Assembly: GCA_963930955.1 (NCBI GenBank)
Contig: OZ006967.1
Location: forward strand, 2,604,001-2,668,000
Direction: 5' to 3'
Source: Scatomonas sp963930955
GTDB lineage: Bacteria; Bacillota; Clostridia; Lachnospirales; Lachnospiraceae
Length of the DNA stretch: 64,000 nt
Shown here: piece by piece, positions 26,112 through 33,365 of the stretch
How the letters are laid out: each line of letters starts with the position of its first letter
How positions within the stretch are numbered: position 1 is the first letter of the stretch
The notes under the pieces: generated by a model
Databases searched by the model: none
What the model was told of the DNA's origin: nothing
Seen by the model: the letters and a program-made list of their open reading frames with translations, nothing else
Made by a program: the position numbers and the translations under genes

Positions 26112-28883
26112 TCATCTGGAATCACTTTTTTCTCCCAAGCGTATAGCTTCCAGATCTCCTGCCAGCTCTTCTTCCAGGCCGTCAAAGAGATACTGCTTTC
26201 CCCCGGCCTGCCGGTTCAGGTATTCCTGCCGGATCTCCTGCTCCGCCTCCCGGATCTCTTCCCGGAATTCCCGGGCGGAGATCCGCCGGGCGCCTCCTCC
26301 CAGGATGATGACCTGTTCCAGAGCGTCGGAGGTAGCCACCCGGACCCGGTGCTTCTGTCCAATTCTGCGCACGGTTTTTTCGATATATTGGTCCGCAGTT
26401 TCCGCCTCTTTGGTGTAGACCACGTAAATGTTGTGGTACCGGCTTACCTCTCCGGGACCTCCCGGCACCTTGTAAGCGTCAAAGACCAGGATCAGGGTGC
26501 AGGGCCTCCAGCCCTGATAGTTGCTGAGGATATCCATAAGCTTGTCCCTGGCTCCATCGATGCTGGCTTCCGCCAGCTCCCGGAGGTCCTCCCAGGCAAA
26601 AATAATGTTGTATCCGTCCACCAGCAGGTATTCTTCCCCGGGCTTTTCCCTCCGGCTCCTGGATGGCGCGGCTTCGTATTCCGCCGGATCCCGCCGGGCC
26701 GGCCGTTTCCATCCCCGGCGGGGACCTGCTTCCTCCTCCCGGTCATTTTTCCGGTAGGTCCGCCGGAAGATCTCCTGGAGCTCTTTTTCGGAAGCCTCGT
26801 AAGCCCGGGCGGCCGCCTTAAAGTCCCCGGGCGTTCTGTCCCCGGCCTGTTTTTTTTCAGAGGTTTTTTCGGCGCTCATGTCCCGGCCCGGCTCCGGTCT
26901 CCAGCCGGTGTCCACATGCATGTGCTCCCGGACCTGATCCCAGGGCACAAGAACCCCGGCCCCGTGGGAACAGAACACGGAGGCGGAGGGATTTTCCAGA
27001 TCCTGATCCGGCTGGTAGCCCTTTTCCAGGATCACCTCCGCCTCGTTGTGGCAGGGCTCGTAGCCCCGGAGGGTGCAGGTAAGACGGCCCTGGCCCCGGC
27101 TGTAGCCGGTAAGCTCCTCCTGGTAGCCCTGGAGACAGGCCGCCGGCACCCGGCCGGTAACCACGGCAGTGCTGCCGTCGGACTCCGGAGGATCCGTCGT
27201 CCCGCCCATGCGCTGAAAATCCGACAGGGCCCGGCCCAGGTTTTCCGCCGGCAATTCCAGCCGGAACTCATACACCGGCTCCAGGAGCCGGCTCTCTGCC
27301 ATCATCAGCCCCTGGCGCACGGCCCGCCAGGTGGCCTGGCGGAAGTCTCCGCCTTCCGTGTGCTTGGTGTGGGACCGGCCTCCCACCAGGGAGATCTTCA
27401 TATCTGTGATCTCCGCCCCGGTCAGCACGCCCCGGTGCCGCTTCTCCTCCAGATGCTTCAGGATCAGCCTCTGCCAATTCCCCTCCAGGTCATCCTCCCG
27501 GCAGCGGCTCTCGAAGACCAGACCGCTGCTCGGCTCCCCCGGCTCCAGCAGAAGATGTACCTCCGCGTAGTGCCGGAGGGGTTCAAAATGCCCGACTCCT
27601 TCCACCGGATGAAGAATTGTTTCCTTATATATAATAGACCCCGGGCCAAATTTTACCTCCAGGCCGTACCTTTCTTTGAGAATTTGCCGGAGGATCTCCA
27701 TCTGCACCTGTCCCATAATCTGCAGGTCGATGTCCCCGGTTTCCGGATTCCGGACCACATGCAGGGCCGGTTCCTCCTCTCCCAGGCTTTCCAGGGCTTC
27801 CATGGCCCGCCGGGGATCCGCTCCCTCCGGCAGCAGCAGCCGGTAGGTGAGAACCGGCTCCAGCAGCCCCGGTTCTCCCTGCGTCTCCGCCCCCAGACCT
27901 TCCCCGGCCTTTACCCGGGAGAGGCCGCTGACCGCGCAGATCCTGCCGGCCTCCGCCTCCTGGAGCAGCTGGTACCCGGAGCCGGAATATACCCGGATCT
28001 GGTTTACCTTTTCTTCCCAGGGCTCTTCCCCCTGGCCCTTCAGCAGGGTCTTTACCTTCAGACTGCCCCCGGTGATCTTCATCCAGGCCAGCCGCTCCCC
28101 TTTCTCGTCCCGGGAGATCTTGAAGACTCTGGCCCCGAAGGCCTCCGGATAATCCGGGCTGGTCACGTACCGGGCCAGGCCCTCCAGCAGCTCCTTTACC
28201 CCCTCTACCTTCAGGGCGGAACCGAAATAGCAGGGAAACAATTCCCGCCGGCGGATCAGCTGCCGGATATCCTCCTCTGTTACCGGCTCCCCTTCCAGGT
28301 ACCGGTTCATCAGGGACTCCTCGCAGAGGGCCAGCTCCTCCTGCATGGCCTCCGACTGAAGATCCCCGGTAAAATCCAGACAGCGGCTGTCCAGCCGCTC
28401 TTTTATCTCCTTAAGCAGACCCTGCCGGTCCGTGCCCGGCTGGTCCATTTTATTCACAAACAAAAACACCGGGATCCCGTACCGCTTCAGAAGCTTCCAC
28501 AGGGTAAACACCTGCCCCCGGACCCCGTCCGCCCCGCTGATCACCAGCACGGCGCAGTCCAGGACCTGCAGAGTCCGCTCCATCTCCGGAGAAAAATCCA
28601 CATGCCCCGGGGTATCCAGCAGGGTCGCCTGCCGCCCCTCCAGCAGAAACTCCGCCTGCTTGGAAAAAATAGTGATCCCCCGGGCCTTCTCCATCTGGTC
28701 TGTATCCAGAAACGCATCCTGATGGTCCACCCGGCCCAGCCTGCGGATGCTCCCGGTCAGGTACAGAATACTTTCCGACAGGGTGGTCTTGCCAGCGTCC
28801 ACATGGGCCAACAGACCCGTACAAATATGTTTTGACGGGATATTTTTTGTTAAATTTTCTTTATTTTCAGACGTATTTTCCAT
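26112..28883 (-). CDS. TetM/EF-G-like ribosomal-protection GTPase fused to a YacP/Rae1-type NYN nuclease domain
   Basis: The 923-residue protein has an EF-G/TetM body with G1 (AHVDAGKT, 26-33), ARGITI (67-72), DTPGHVDF (90-97) and NKMD (144-147). Translation-factor domains run to about 660, including the TetM-like GGRSHTKHTEGGDFRQAT segment. A charged linker (about 665-745) follows. Residues about 750-905 are a NYN (PIN-like) domain: YLLVDGYNIIFAWEDL, LILVFDAYKVPG, VVYTKEAETADQYIE, VRVATSD and ISAREF, close to YacP/Rae1, which cuts mRNA in the ribosomal A site in Bacillus subtilis. The fusion suggests a GTPase that brings a nuclease to stalled ribosomes. AGGGG precedes the ATG. GC content is high and the ICE begins just upstream. 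Confidence 0.9.
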   Translation of the reverse strand: MENTSENKENLTKNIPSKHICTGLLAHVDAGKTTLSESILYLTGSIRRLGRVDHQDAFLDTDQMEKARGITIFSKQAEFLLEGRQATLLDTPGHVDFSPEMERTLQVLDCAVLVISGADGVRGQVFTLWKLLKRYGIPVFLFVNKMDQPGTDRQGLLKEIKERLDSRCLDFTGDLQSEAMQEELALCEESLMNRYLEGEPVTEEDIRQLIRRRELFPCYFGSALKVEGVKELLEGLARYVTSPDYPEAFGARVFKISRDEKGERLAWMKITGGSLKVKTLLKGQGEEPWEEKVNQIRVYSGSGYQLLQEAEAGRICAVSGLSRVKAGEGLGAETQGEPGLLEPVLTYRLLLPEGADPRRAMEALESLGEEEPALHVVRNPETGDIDLQIMGQVQMEILRQILKERYGLEVKFGPGSIIYKETILHPVEGVGHFEPLRHYAEVHLLLEPGEPSSGLVFESRCREDDLEGNWQRLILKHLEEKRHRGVLTGAEITDMKISLVGGRSHTKHTEGGDFRQATWRAVRQGLMMAESRLLEPVYEFRLELPAENLGRALSDFQRMGGTTDPPESDGSTAVVTGRVPAACLQGYQEELTGYSRGQGRLTCTLRGYEPCHNEAEVILEKGYQPDQDLENPSASVFCSHGAGVLVPWDQVREHMHVDTGWRPEPGRDMSAEKTSEKKQAGDRTPGDFKAAARAYEASEKELQEIFRRTYRKNDREEEAGPRRGWKRPARRDPAEYEAAPSRSRREKPGEEYLLVDGYNIIFAWEDLRELAEASIDGARDKLMDILSNYQGWRPCTLILVFDAYKVPGGPGEVSRYHNIYVVYTKEAETADQYIEKTVRRIGQKHRVRVATSDALEQVIILGGGARRISAREFREEIREAEQEIRQEYLNRQAGGKQYLFDGLEEELAGDLEAIRLGEKSDSR

Positions 28884-28898
28884 GAAAATACCCCTTTC

Positions 28899-28932
28899 TG
28901 TGCTATAATTACATGGTTATAATCATAGCACA
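28899..28932. repeat. 8-bp inverted repeat at the ICE/chromosome junction
   Basis: TGTGCTAT (28899-28906) and ATAGCACA (28925-28932) face each other across 18 nt. They lie 16 bp upstream of the GTPase gene start and before the recombinase end. The repeat overlaps TATAAT-like sequences, so it may be an operator/promoter of the GTPase gene. The ICE attL should lie between here and 28993; I cannot define the core without the right end. Confidence 0.45.
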
Positions 28933-28993
28933 AAACGGGGCATAAGTCGATAAATCAATCTTTGTAATTCTCGTATAGTATCGTTTGACCGTA

Positions 28994-30514
28994 TTACTTT
29001 GGCAGTTTCGGATATATGTGTATTCTGAATTCGCCTTCAGGAGTTCTGTAAGCTGTAATTTTCTCCATTACCATTTTCCACAATTCATTCTTCTCCGTTG
29101 CCGTCAACTGATCATAGCTGTCGAGAATACGCTGAGTGGTAGGAATGATTTTCTCTTCTGTTGATCTCTTTTCTCTCACAGCCGATTGTTTATTCATAAG
29201 ATCTTTTTCTGATTGCTGCAGCTTTTTCATTTCCTTTTGCAGAAGATCGTTTCTCTTTGTAAACATCTCAACGGTATACGTTCCCTTTTCAAGAAGTTCA
29301 CAGATTTTATTCTGCTGATTTTGTAAATCCGACAGTTGATCCTGAATAACAGAAAGGGCAATCTCAGTATTATCCGTTTGAGGCAGATTGTCTGAACTAA
29401 TTTTTATTTTATATTCTGCCAGCCATTTTTCCATAGCTGTTACAACAGATTTTTCTACTAAATCACATTTCATTGCTTTGCACTTACATCCCCTTGTCGG
29501 GCATCTATACCAAGGGGCAGTGTTTTGATTTTTCGCTGGCACATTTCTTTTTAATACAGCGCCGCATTTCTCACAAACCAGGATTGTCGAAAAAGGATTC
29601 ATTAGTTTTCGTTCTGTATTTACTGAAGAATGCCCTCTGCTCCGCTGCTTTTCCTTTACCCGATTCCATTCTTCCTGTTCAATAATCGGCTCATGCAGAC
29701 CATCATACAGCTCATAATCCCGGTTCAACACTCTTTTCTTGGAAAGCATTCCATCTTTTATAATACGTTTTGTAGGCTCCCGTCTCCAGCGAATTTTCCC
29801 AAGATATACCTCATTATTCAATATATTTGTGACAGATGTTTGTCCCCATGTTCCTGTCTGTGAAGGAATTTGCATTTGATTCAACTGATATGCAATCGTG
29901 TTATACCCTATTCCTTGCTGACCATACATATTGTAAATCATTTTAACTATTTTGGCCTCTTCCGGTATTACCTTTAAACTGTTCCCTTTTTCCCCTTGTA
30001 ATTTATATATCTGATAACCATATGGAGGAATTGAACCCATAAATTTCCCTTCTGAAGCTGACTGATTTCTACCTCTGACTAATCGTTTTGTTATAGTTTT
30101 CAACTCATATCGGCTAAACATAAATTTCATATCTGTAAACTGCTCATCCGACTCGTTTCTTAAATCGTATACCTTATATGGTGTAATAATCTTACAGTTA
30201 TTCGCTTGAAAAATCTGCATTATATATCCTGATTCCAGTGATGATCCTCTTGACAATCTTTCAATATCTACACAAATGACTCCTGCATACATACCTGTAT
30301 TGACCAATTCCAACAATCTCATCATTTTCGGTCTGGACGAAAGAGATTCTCCAGAAACGACTTCCTCTAGCACTTCTGCAACATATAAGTGTTTTTCAGC
30401 GCAAAAGGCTTCTAATATTTTTCTATGTCTGTTTAAGGTTTCTTCCACTGATACCTGTTCATAATCTGTATCCATTCTTGATTTTCTCAGATACATTAAG
30501 TATCGATCCATCAT
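28994..30514 (-). CDS. Large serine recombinase (ICE integrase)
   Basis: The 506-residue protein has the resolvase domain (about 1-150) with the catalytic Ser12 in YLRKSRMD and the conserved VDIERLSRGSS. A recombinase domain (about 160-270) includes VPPYGY-like SIPPYGYQI. A zinc ribbon (CEKCGAVL, then CPTRGCKC) and a C-terminal coiled-coil (about 375-460) follow. Large serine recombinases integrate and excise ICEs and phages at short att sites. The gene is at the outer left end of the element and points towards the chromosome, with AGGAGG before the ATG. Its AT-rich composition contrasts with the GC-rich gene next to it. Confidence 0.93.
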   Translation of the reverse strand: MMDRYLMYLRKSRMDTDYEQVSVEETLNRHRKILEAFCAEKHLYVAEVLEEVVSGESLSSRPKMMRLLELVNTGMYAGVICVDIERLSRGSSLESGYIMQIFQANNCKIITPYKVYDLRNESDEQFTDMKFMFSRYELKTITKRLVRGRNQSASEGKFMGSIPPYGYQIYKLQGEKGNSLKVIPEEAKIVKMIYNMYGQQGIGYNTIAYQLNQMQIPSQTGTWGQTSVTNILNNEVYLGKIRWRREPTKRIIKDGMLSKKRVLNRDYELYDGLHEPIIEQEEWNRVKEKQRSRGHSSVNTERKLMNPFSTILVCEKCGAVLKRNVPAKNQNTAPWYRCPTRGCKCKAMKCDLVEKSVVTAMEKWLAEYKIKISSDNLPQTDNTEIALSVIQDQLSDLQNQQNKICELLEKGTYTVEMFTKRNDLLQKEMKKLQQSEKDLMNKQSAVREKRSTEEKIIPTTQRILDSYDQLTATEKNELWKMVMEKITAYRTPEGEFRIHIYPKLPK

Positions 30515-30610
30515 ATCATGCCTCCTGTCTGAGCGCTCATCTGAATGGTATCTTTAATGCTGATTTTTTACAAAGGTACGTTTTTCCCAATTTCAGAATT
30601 GACAGATATA

Positions 30611-30805
30611 TCATATAAATAATCCTGATTGCTGATTATCCTCCTCACATTTACCTTGTGGCTTCTGATGACTATATGAATTTGAAACCAAAGCACTAAT
30701 TTTAAACAGAGTATCTGAAATTTGCTTTTTATCAGTTCCTAAGCAGTAATCATCATGGATATGAATTTGAATGTTATTATTTTCTATACATTTTAATGTT
30801 GCCAT
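30611..30805 (-). CDS. Small conserved-looking ICE protein of unknown function
   Basis: The 64-residue frame reads MATLKCIENNNIQIHIHDDYCLGTDKKQ and ends in a hydrophilic tail. I do not recognise a family. It lies 39 bp downstream of the MazF-like gene and upstream of the recombinase on the same strand, so it probably belongs to the same transcript. A GAGGT site lies about 9 nt before the ATG at 30805; an ATG at 30841 is less likely. It could be an antitoxin or an excision-related protein, but nothing in the sequence shows this. Confidence 0.55.
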   Translation of the reverse strand: MATLKCIENNNIQIHIHDDYCLGTDKKQISDTLFKISALVSNSYSHQKPQGKCEEDNQQSGLFI

Positions 30806-30844
30806 ATATCTGCTACCTCGTTCCTCTCCAAAAACTCTCAAACT

Positions 30845-31369
30845 TTAGTAATATTTCTTCCTGATCAGATAATCATATCCCTGTCGTACATTACAGAACA
30901 TACACGTTTCCTTTATTGTCTGATCCTGATCTGCCCGAATGATAAAGTGTTCCTTTGAATTGTAAAATGGCTTTGCACACACCGGGCATAAGCACATCAG
31001 AATCGGTTTATCCAGCTTTTTGATCTCCATGCTGGTACGCAGTGCCTTATCCACTTTTATCATCTGTTCCCGGTTCAGCCTGCCAACATAATCATCCAGT
31101 CGCCCCTTGTCCAGTGTCCGGATCTGCTCCAACAGCACAAAAGATTCCTTCTCCAGTCCGTTGATTCCATTGATCGGTACATGTGTCGGAAGTTTTGTCT
31201 TTGGTCTACTCGTGATAGCTGCAACAATGACCGTTGGACTGTGCCGATTCCCCCGGTTGTTCTGGATGATCAGCACGGGGCGGTATCCGCCCTGCTCACT
31301 CCCGAAAACAGGATTCAGATCTGCGTGATAAATCTCTCCACGCCGCATTTCTTGTTCTTCCACAATCAT
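30845..31369 (-). CDS. PemK/MazF-type toxin-like protein with a Cys-rich C-terminal extension
   Basis: The 174-residue protein has a MazF core (residues about 8-110): MRRGEIYHADLNPVFGSEQGG, RPVLIIQNNRGNRHSPTVIVAAIT, then LLEQIRTLDKGRL. The tail (about 130-174) has CLCPVCAKPF and CMFCNVRQGYDY, a pair of CxxC motifs that could bind zinc and is not part of ordinary MazF. MazF proteins cut mRNA at short sites. No classical antitoxin gene lies upstream. The ATG at 31369 follows AGAGGA by 7 nt; an ATG 75 nt earlier lacks a site. Position beside the recombinase suggests element stability or regulation. Confidence 0.82.
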   Translation of the reverse strand: MIVEEQEMRRGEIYHADLNPVFGSEQGGYRPVLIIQNNRGNRHSPTVIVAAITSRPKTKLPTHVPINGINGLEKESFVLLEQIRTLDKGRLDDYVGRLNREQMIKVDKALRTSMEIKKLDKPILMCLCPVCAKPFYNSKEHFIIRADQDQTIKETCMFCNVRQGYDYLIRKKYY

Positions 31370-31458
31370 ATCTCCTTCCTCTATACGCCTTGGAACTATC
31401 TTTGTTCCGTAAGGGCCTCCCCGCTCTTTGAAACCATTATTCATAACGGGTATGTATC

Positions 31459-31491
31459 AGCCGGACGCAAAGCATTTCTTTGTATCCGGCT
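31459..31491 (-). promoter_or_regulatory. Strong hairpin in the leader of the MazF-like gene
   Basis: Two 14-nt arms (31459-31472 and 31478-31491) pair with 2 mismatches around a 5-nt loop; the outer stem is AGCCGGA/TCCGGCT. It lies about 90 nt upstream of the toxin start and has no U-run, so it is more likely a regulatory or processing structure than a terminator. Confidence 0.5.
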
Positions 31492-31920
31492 ACCATAATT
31501 GCCTGTTTCAGCCTATTTGTCCTCGACACCCCGGCTGTTATCGCATGTGTTTCATGCGGGGAAATCATCAAGCGGCTGACTGCTGATCAGCTCCACGGGC
31601 CTGTGCCCCTCTGAGGTTCTCCCAAAGCTGCCCTCACTTGTTGCGACATCTTATATGCTCGACTTTATGACCGGACAGGAGTATCATGATACCTGTTGCC
31701 TGTTATCGCCTTATCAGTAGCAATCTGACAGTTATAGCCGGGTATTTCCCGCTCCCCGGACAGATAAAACAGCCGCAAACCGATTTTTCTATAATAGGTG
31801 GGATTTCGCTGCCTTTACCCGTCCGGATCATGGCGTACCCGCTAACGTGGCTTACGCTCATCACGATAGCAACAGGAATGTACTTGATGAATGGGTATGT
31901 ATTTGTCAAGGAACGGAAGG
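31492..31920. other. Gene-free, GC-rich 430-bp stretch with a 12-bp palindrome
   Basis: No frame here looks coding. GTATCATGATAC at 31681-31692 is a perfect 12-bp palindrome, extended imperfectly by ACAGGA on the left and CTGT on the right, like a dimeric regulator site. The stretch is more GC-rich than its neighbours and has several potential stems. It may hold a non-coding RNA or a control region for the recombinase module. I cannot name an RNA family. Confidence 0.4.
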
Positions 31921-31922
31921 CC

Positions 31923-31963
31923 AAAAAAGACCTCTCACTTTATTAGCCGTTAAGTGAGAGGTC
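31923..31963 (-). terminator. Intrinsic terminator of the sigma-like gene
   Basis: GACCTCTCACTT and AAGTGAGAGGTC form a perfect 12-bp stem with an 11-nt loop. It is followed on the minus strand by TTTTTT. It begins 8 bp after the stop of the sigma-like gene. Confidence 0.9.
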
Positions 31964-31970
31964 TGCTCCG

Positions 31971-32420
31971 CTATTTCAAATAGTTTTTCAGTTTTTTTAT
32001 AATTTCTTCTTTTCTCCTATGGACAGTACTTGGAGAAACACCTATTTGCTTTGCATATGCTCGTTCCGTTTTTTCTTCGTAGAACAGTGCATAAATCAAT
32101 TCCTGATCCTTCTTTGGCAACCTTAAGAGCGCCATATGTAATTTTTCCGTAGAAATTTTTTGAATTACAATATCCTCCACACTCTCATGGCTATCAGGAA
32201 ACTGCTGTGCGTTATCTTCCATAAGCCTGTCCAAAGAATCTTCTCGGCTTGGAAGGATTTGTTTTATGTTTCCATCCTTATCTTTAACCGTCCGTCCTGT
32301 TTTCAGATCATTTTCAAAATATCTTATTTTTCTACCACCTTTCATATAGGCTGTATATACCTCATCTGTTACCTCTATGAATTGACCATGAAGCCATATT
32401 TTTTTCTTATCAGCACCCAC
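31971..32420 (-). CDS. Sigma-70 family (region 4-type) factor of the ICE
   Basis: The 149-residue protein ends with a sigma region 4 helix-turn-helix: LPKKDQELIYALFYEEKTERAYAKQIGVSPSTVHRRKEEIIKKLKNYL (about 102-149). The front 100 residues are hydrophilic and acidic, with no region 2 motif. Such truncated sigma-like proteins are common in clostridial conjugative elements and probably direct transcription of element genes; this is known of related elements only in outline. The start is GTG at 32420, with GGAGG 7 nt upstream. A strong terminator follows. BlaI-type operators lie about 400 bp upstream. Confidence 0.82.
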   Translation of the reverse strand: MGADKKKIWLHGQFIEVTDEVYTAYMKGGRKIRYFENDLKTGRTVKDKDGNIKQILPSREDSLDRLMEDNAQQFPDSHESVEDIVIQKISTEKLHMALLRLPKKDQELIYALFYEEKTERAYAKQIGVSPSTVHRRKEEIIKKLKNYLK

Positions 32421-32853
32421 GCTGCTACCTCCATTCGTCTGAATTTTTTGAAAATCCAGATCGAATGGAGGCGAACGACATCCAACGATAACAGAAGAAT
32501 TTTTCTCTTTTCCTCTGTATAATAAATAAAAAACCGCAAAGGCAATTACACCCTCACGGCTATAGGAATTTTTATATCTTTTATCAAGAAATATTACTTC
32601 TACTTTTACAACGCAGAAGTTCCATACAATAGCAAGAATTTTTTTAACAATTTATTCCTGCCTTTAAATGGAACTTTATAGATAACTGCCGCTTAATATC
32701 AGAAGCGGCGTGGCTGACTCAGACCAACACAAAAAAATCCCTCCAACTCAAAACAAAAGCTGCAGAGAAGCTGAAATTTATGCACGCCAAAATATTCCTC
32801 CAACACTTTGTTTTTTTTATTGGCGGATTTGTCTTACATTTGTAATATTTTAT
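32421..32853 (-). other. 430-bp gene-free stretch downstream of a BlaI-type promoter
   Basis: The promoter at 32854-32882 reads into this stretch, but only frames of fewer than 30 codons occur, such as one beginning TTG after GGAGG near 32810. At 32528-32559 an imperfect stem followed by TTTTTT on the minus strand could end a transcript of about 300 nt before the sigma-like gene. Other inverted repeats are GCCGCTT/AAGCGGC (32688-32709) and AAGTTCCAT/ATGGAACTT (32619-32676). It may be a small RNA or the remains of a lost gene. Confidence 0.4.
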
Positions 32854-32882
32854 ATTATTACATGTGTAAGATTTTGTGTCAA
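32854..32882 (-). promoter_or_regulatory. Minus-strand promoter with two BlaI/MecI operators
   Basis: TTGACA (32882-32877) and AATAAT (32859-32854) are 17 nt apart on the minus strand. The operators TTACATGTGTAA (32858-32869) and TTACATTTGTAA (32834-32845) match the TACAnnTGTA core bound by BlaI/MecI repressors. The first overlaps the -10 region, the second lies just downstream. The arrangement copies that of the PBP promoter at 43.9 kb. Confidence 0.75.
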
Positions 32883-32909
32883 GTTATTTTGTTTTTGATC
32901 TATATTGAT

Positions 32910-32957
32910 TTGACTAATTTAAAGATTAGCCTTATAATATTTTTATTACATATGTAA
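32910..32957 (+). promoter_or_regulatory. blaI-blaR1 promoter with BlaI/MecI operator
   Basis: TTGACT (32910-32915) and TATAAT (32933-32938) are 17 nt apart. The operator TTACATATGTAA at 32946-32957 lies at the expected start of transcription, so the repressor should limit its own operon. The ribosome binding site AGGAGG follows at 32965-32970. Confidence 0.85.
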
Positions 32958-32977
32958 GAATCATAGGAGGGATGAAT

Positions 32978-33352
32978 GTGTCTGCTTTACCGCAAATCTC
33001 AGAAGCCGAATTTGAGGTTATGAAAATCGTATGGAGATCCGCTCCAATTAACACAAATGAAATTACAGAACGACTATTAAAGACTACTACATGGAGTGCG
33101 AAAACAATCCAGACTCTCATAAAACGTCTTGTAACAAAAGGCGCTTTAACCTACGAAAAGCAAGGGCGTATATTCGTTTACACTCCTCTCGTGGAAGAAA
33201 ATGAATATATCAATCAACAGAGCAATTCATTCCTGGACCGTTTTTATGACGGAGACATCAGTGCAATGCTCTCAACATATTTAGAAAACAACCAATTATC
33301 AGAAACAGAACTTCAACATTTACGTTCCATTCTATCCAAAGATTCAGATTAA
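32978..33352 (+). CDS. blaI: BlaI/MecI-family transcriptional repressor
   Basis: The protein of about 124 residues opens ALPQISEAEFEVMKIVWRSAPINTNEI, has the winged-helix segment WSAKTIQTLIKRLVTKGALTYEKQGR, and a helical C-terminal dimer region with FYDGDISAML. BlaI/MecI dimers bind TACAnnTGTA and are cleaved when BlaR1 senses a beta-lactam. The start is probably GTG at 32978, 7 nt after AGGAGG; the ATG at 32972 is only 1 nt from the site. It is followed directly by blaR1. Matching operators lie at three promoters in this window. Confidence 0.93.
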   Translation: MSALPQISEAEFEVMKIVWRSAPINTNEITERLLKTTTWSAKTIQTLIKRLVTKGALTYEKQGRIFVYTPLVEENEYINQQSNSFLDRFYDGDISAMLSTYLENNQLSETELQHLRSILSKDSD

Positions 33353-33365
33353 GGAGATGGATTTT

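Noticed and set aside
26097..28835. 912-codon plus-strand open frame opposite the GTPase-nuclease gene
   Set aside because: It is exactly antisense to a gene with clear motifs. It arises from high GC content and lacks domains or a good start.
26112..28883. Calling the gene tetM/tetW tetracycline resistance
   Set aside because: The nuclease extension, high GC content and chromosomal setting argue against a standard resistance gene, although some resistance cannot be excluded.
31686..31946. 86-codon plus-strand frame ending in the sigma gene terminator
   Set aside because: Its end lies inside the terminator stem, it has no ribosome binding site and opposes its neighbours; probably chance.
32460..32640. 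tRNA or other structural RNA near the sigma gene
   Set aside because: No cloverleaf or conserved T-loop could be found on either strand.
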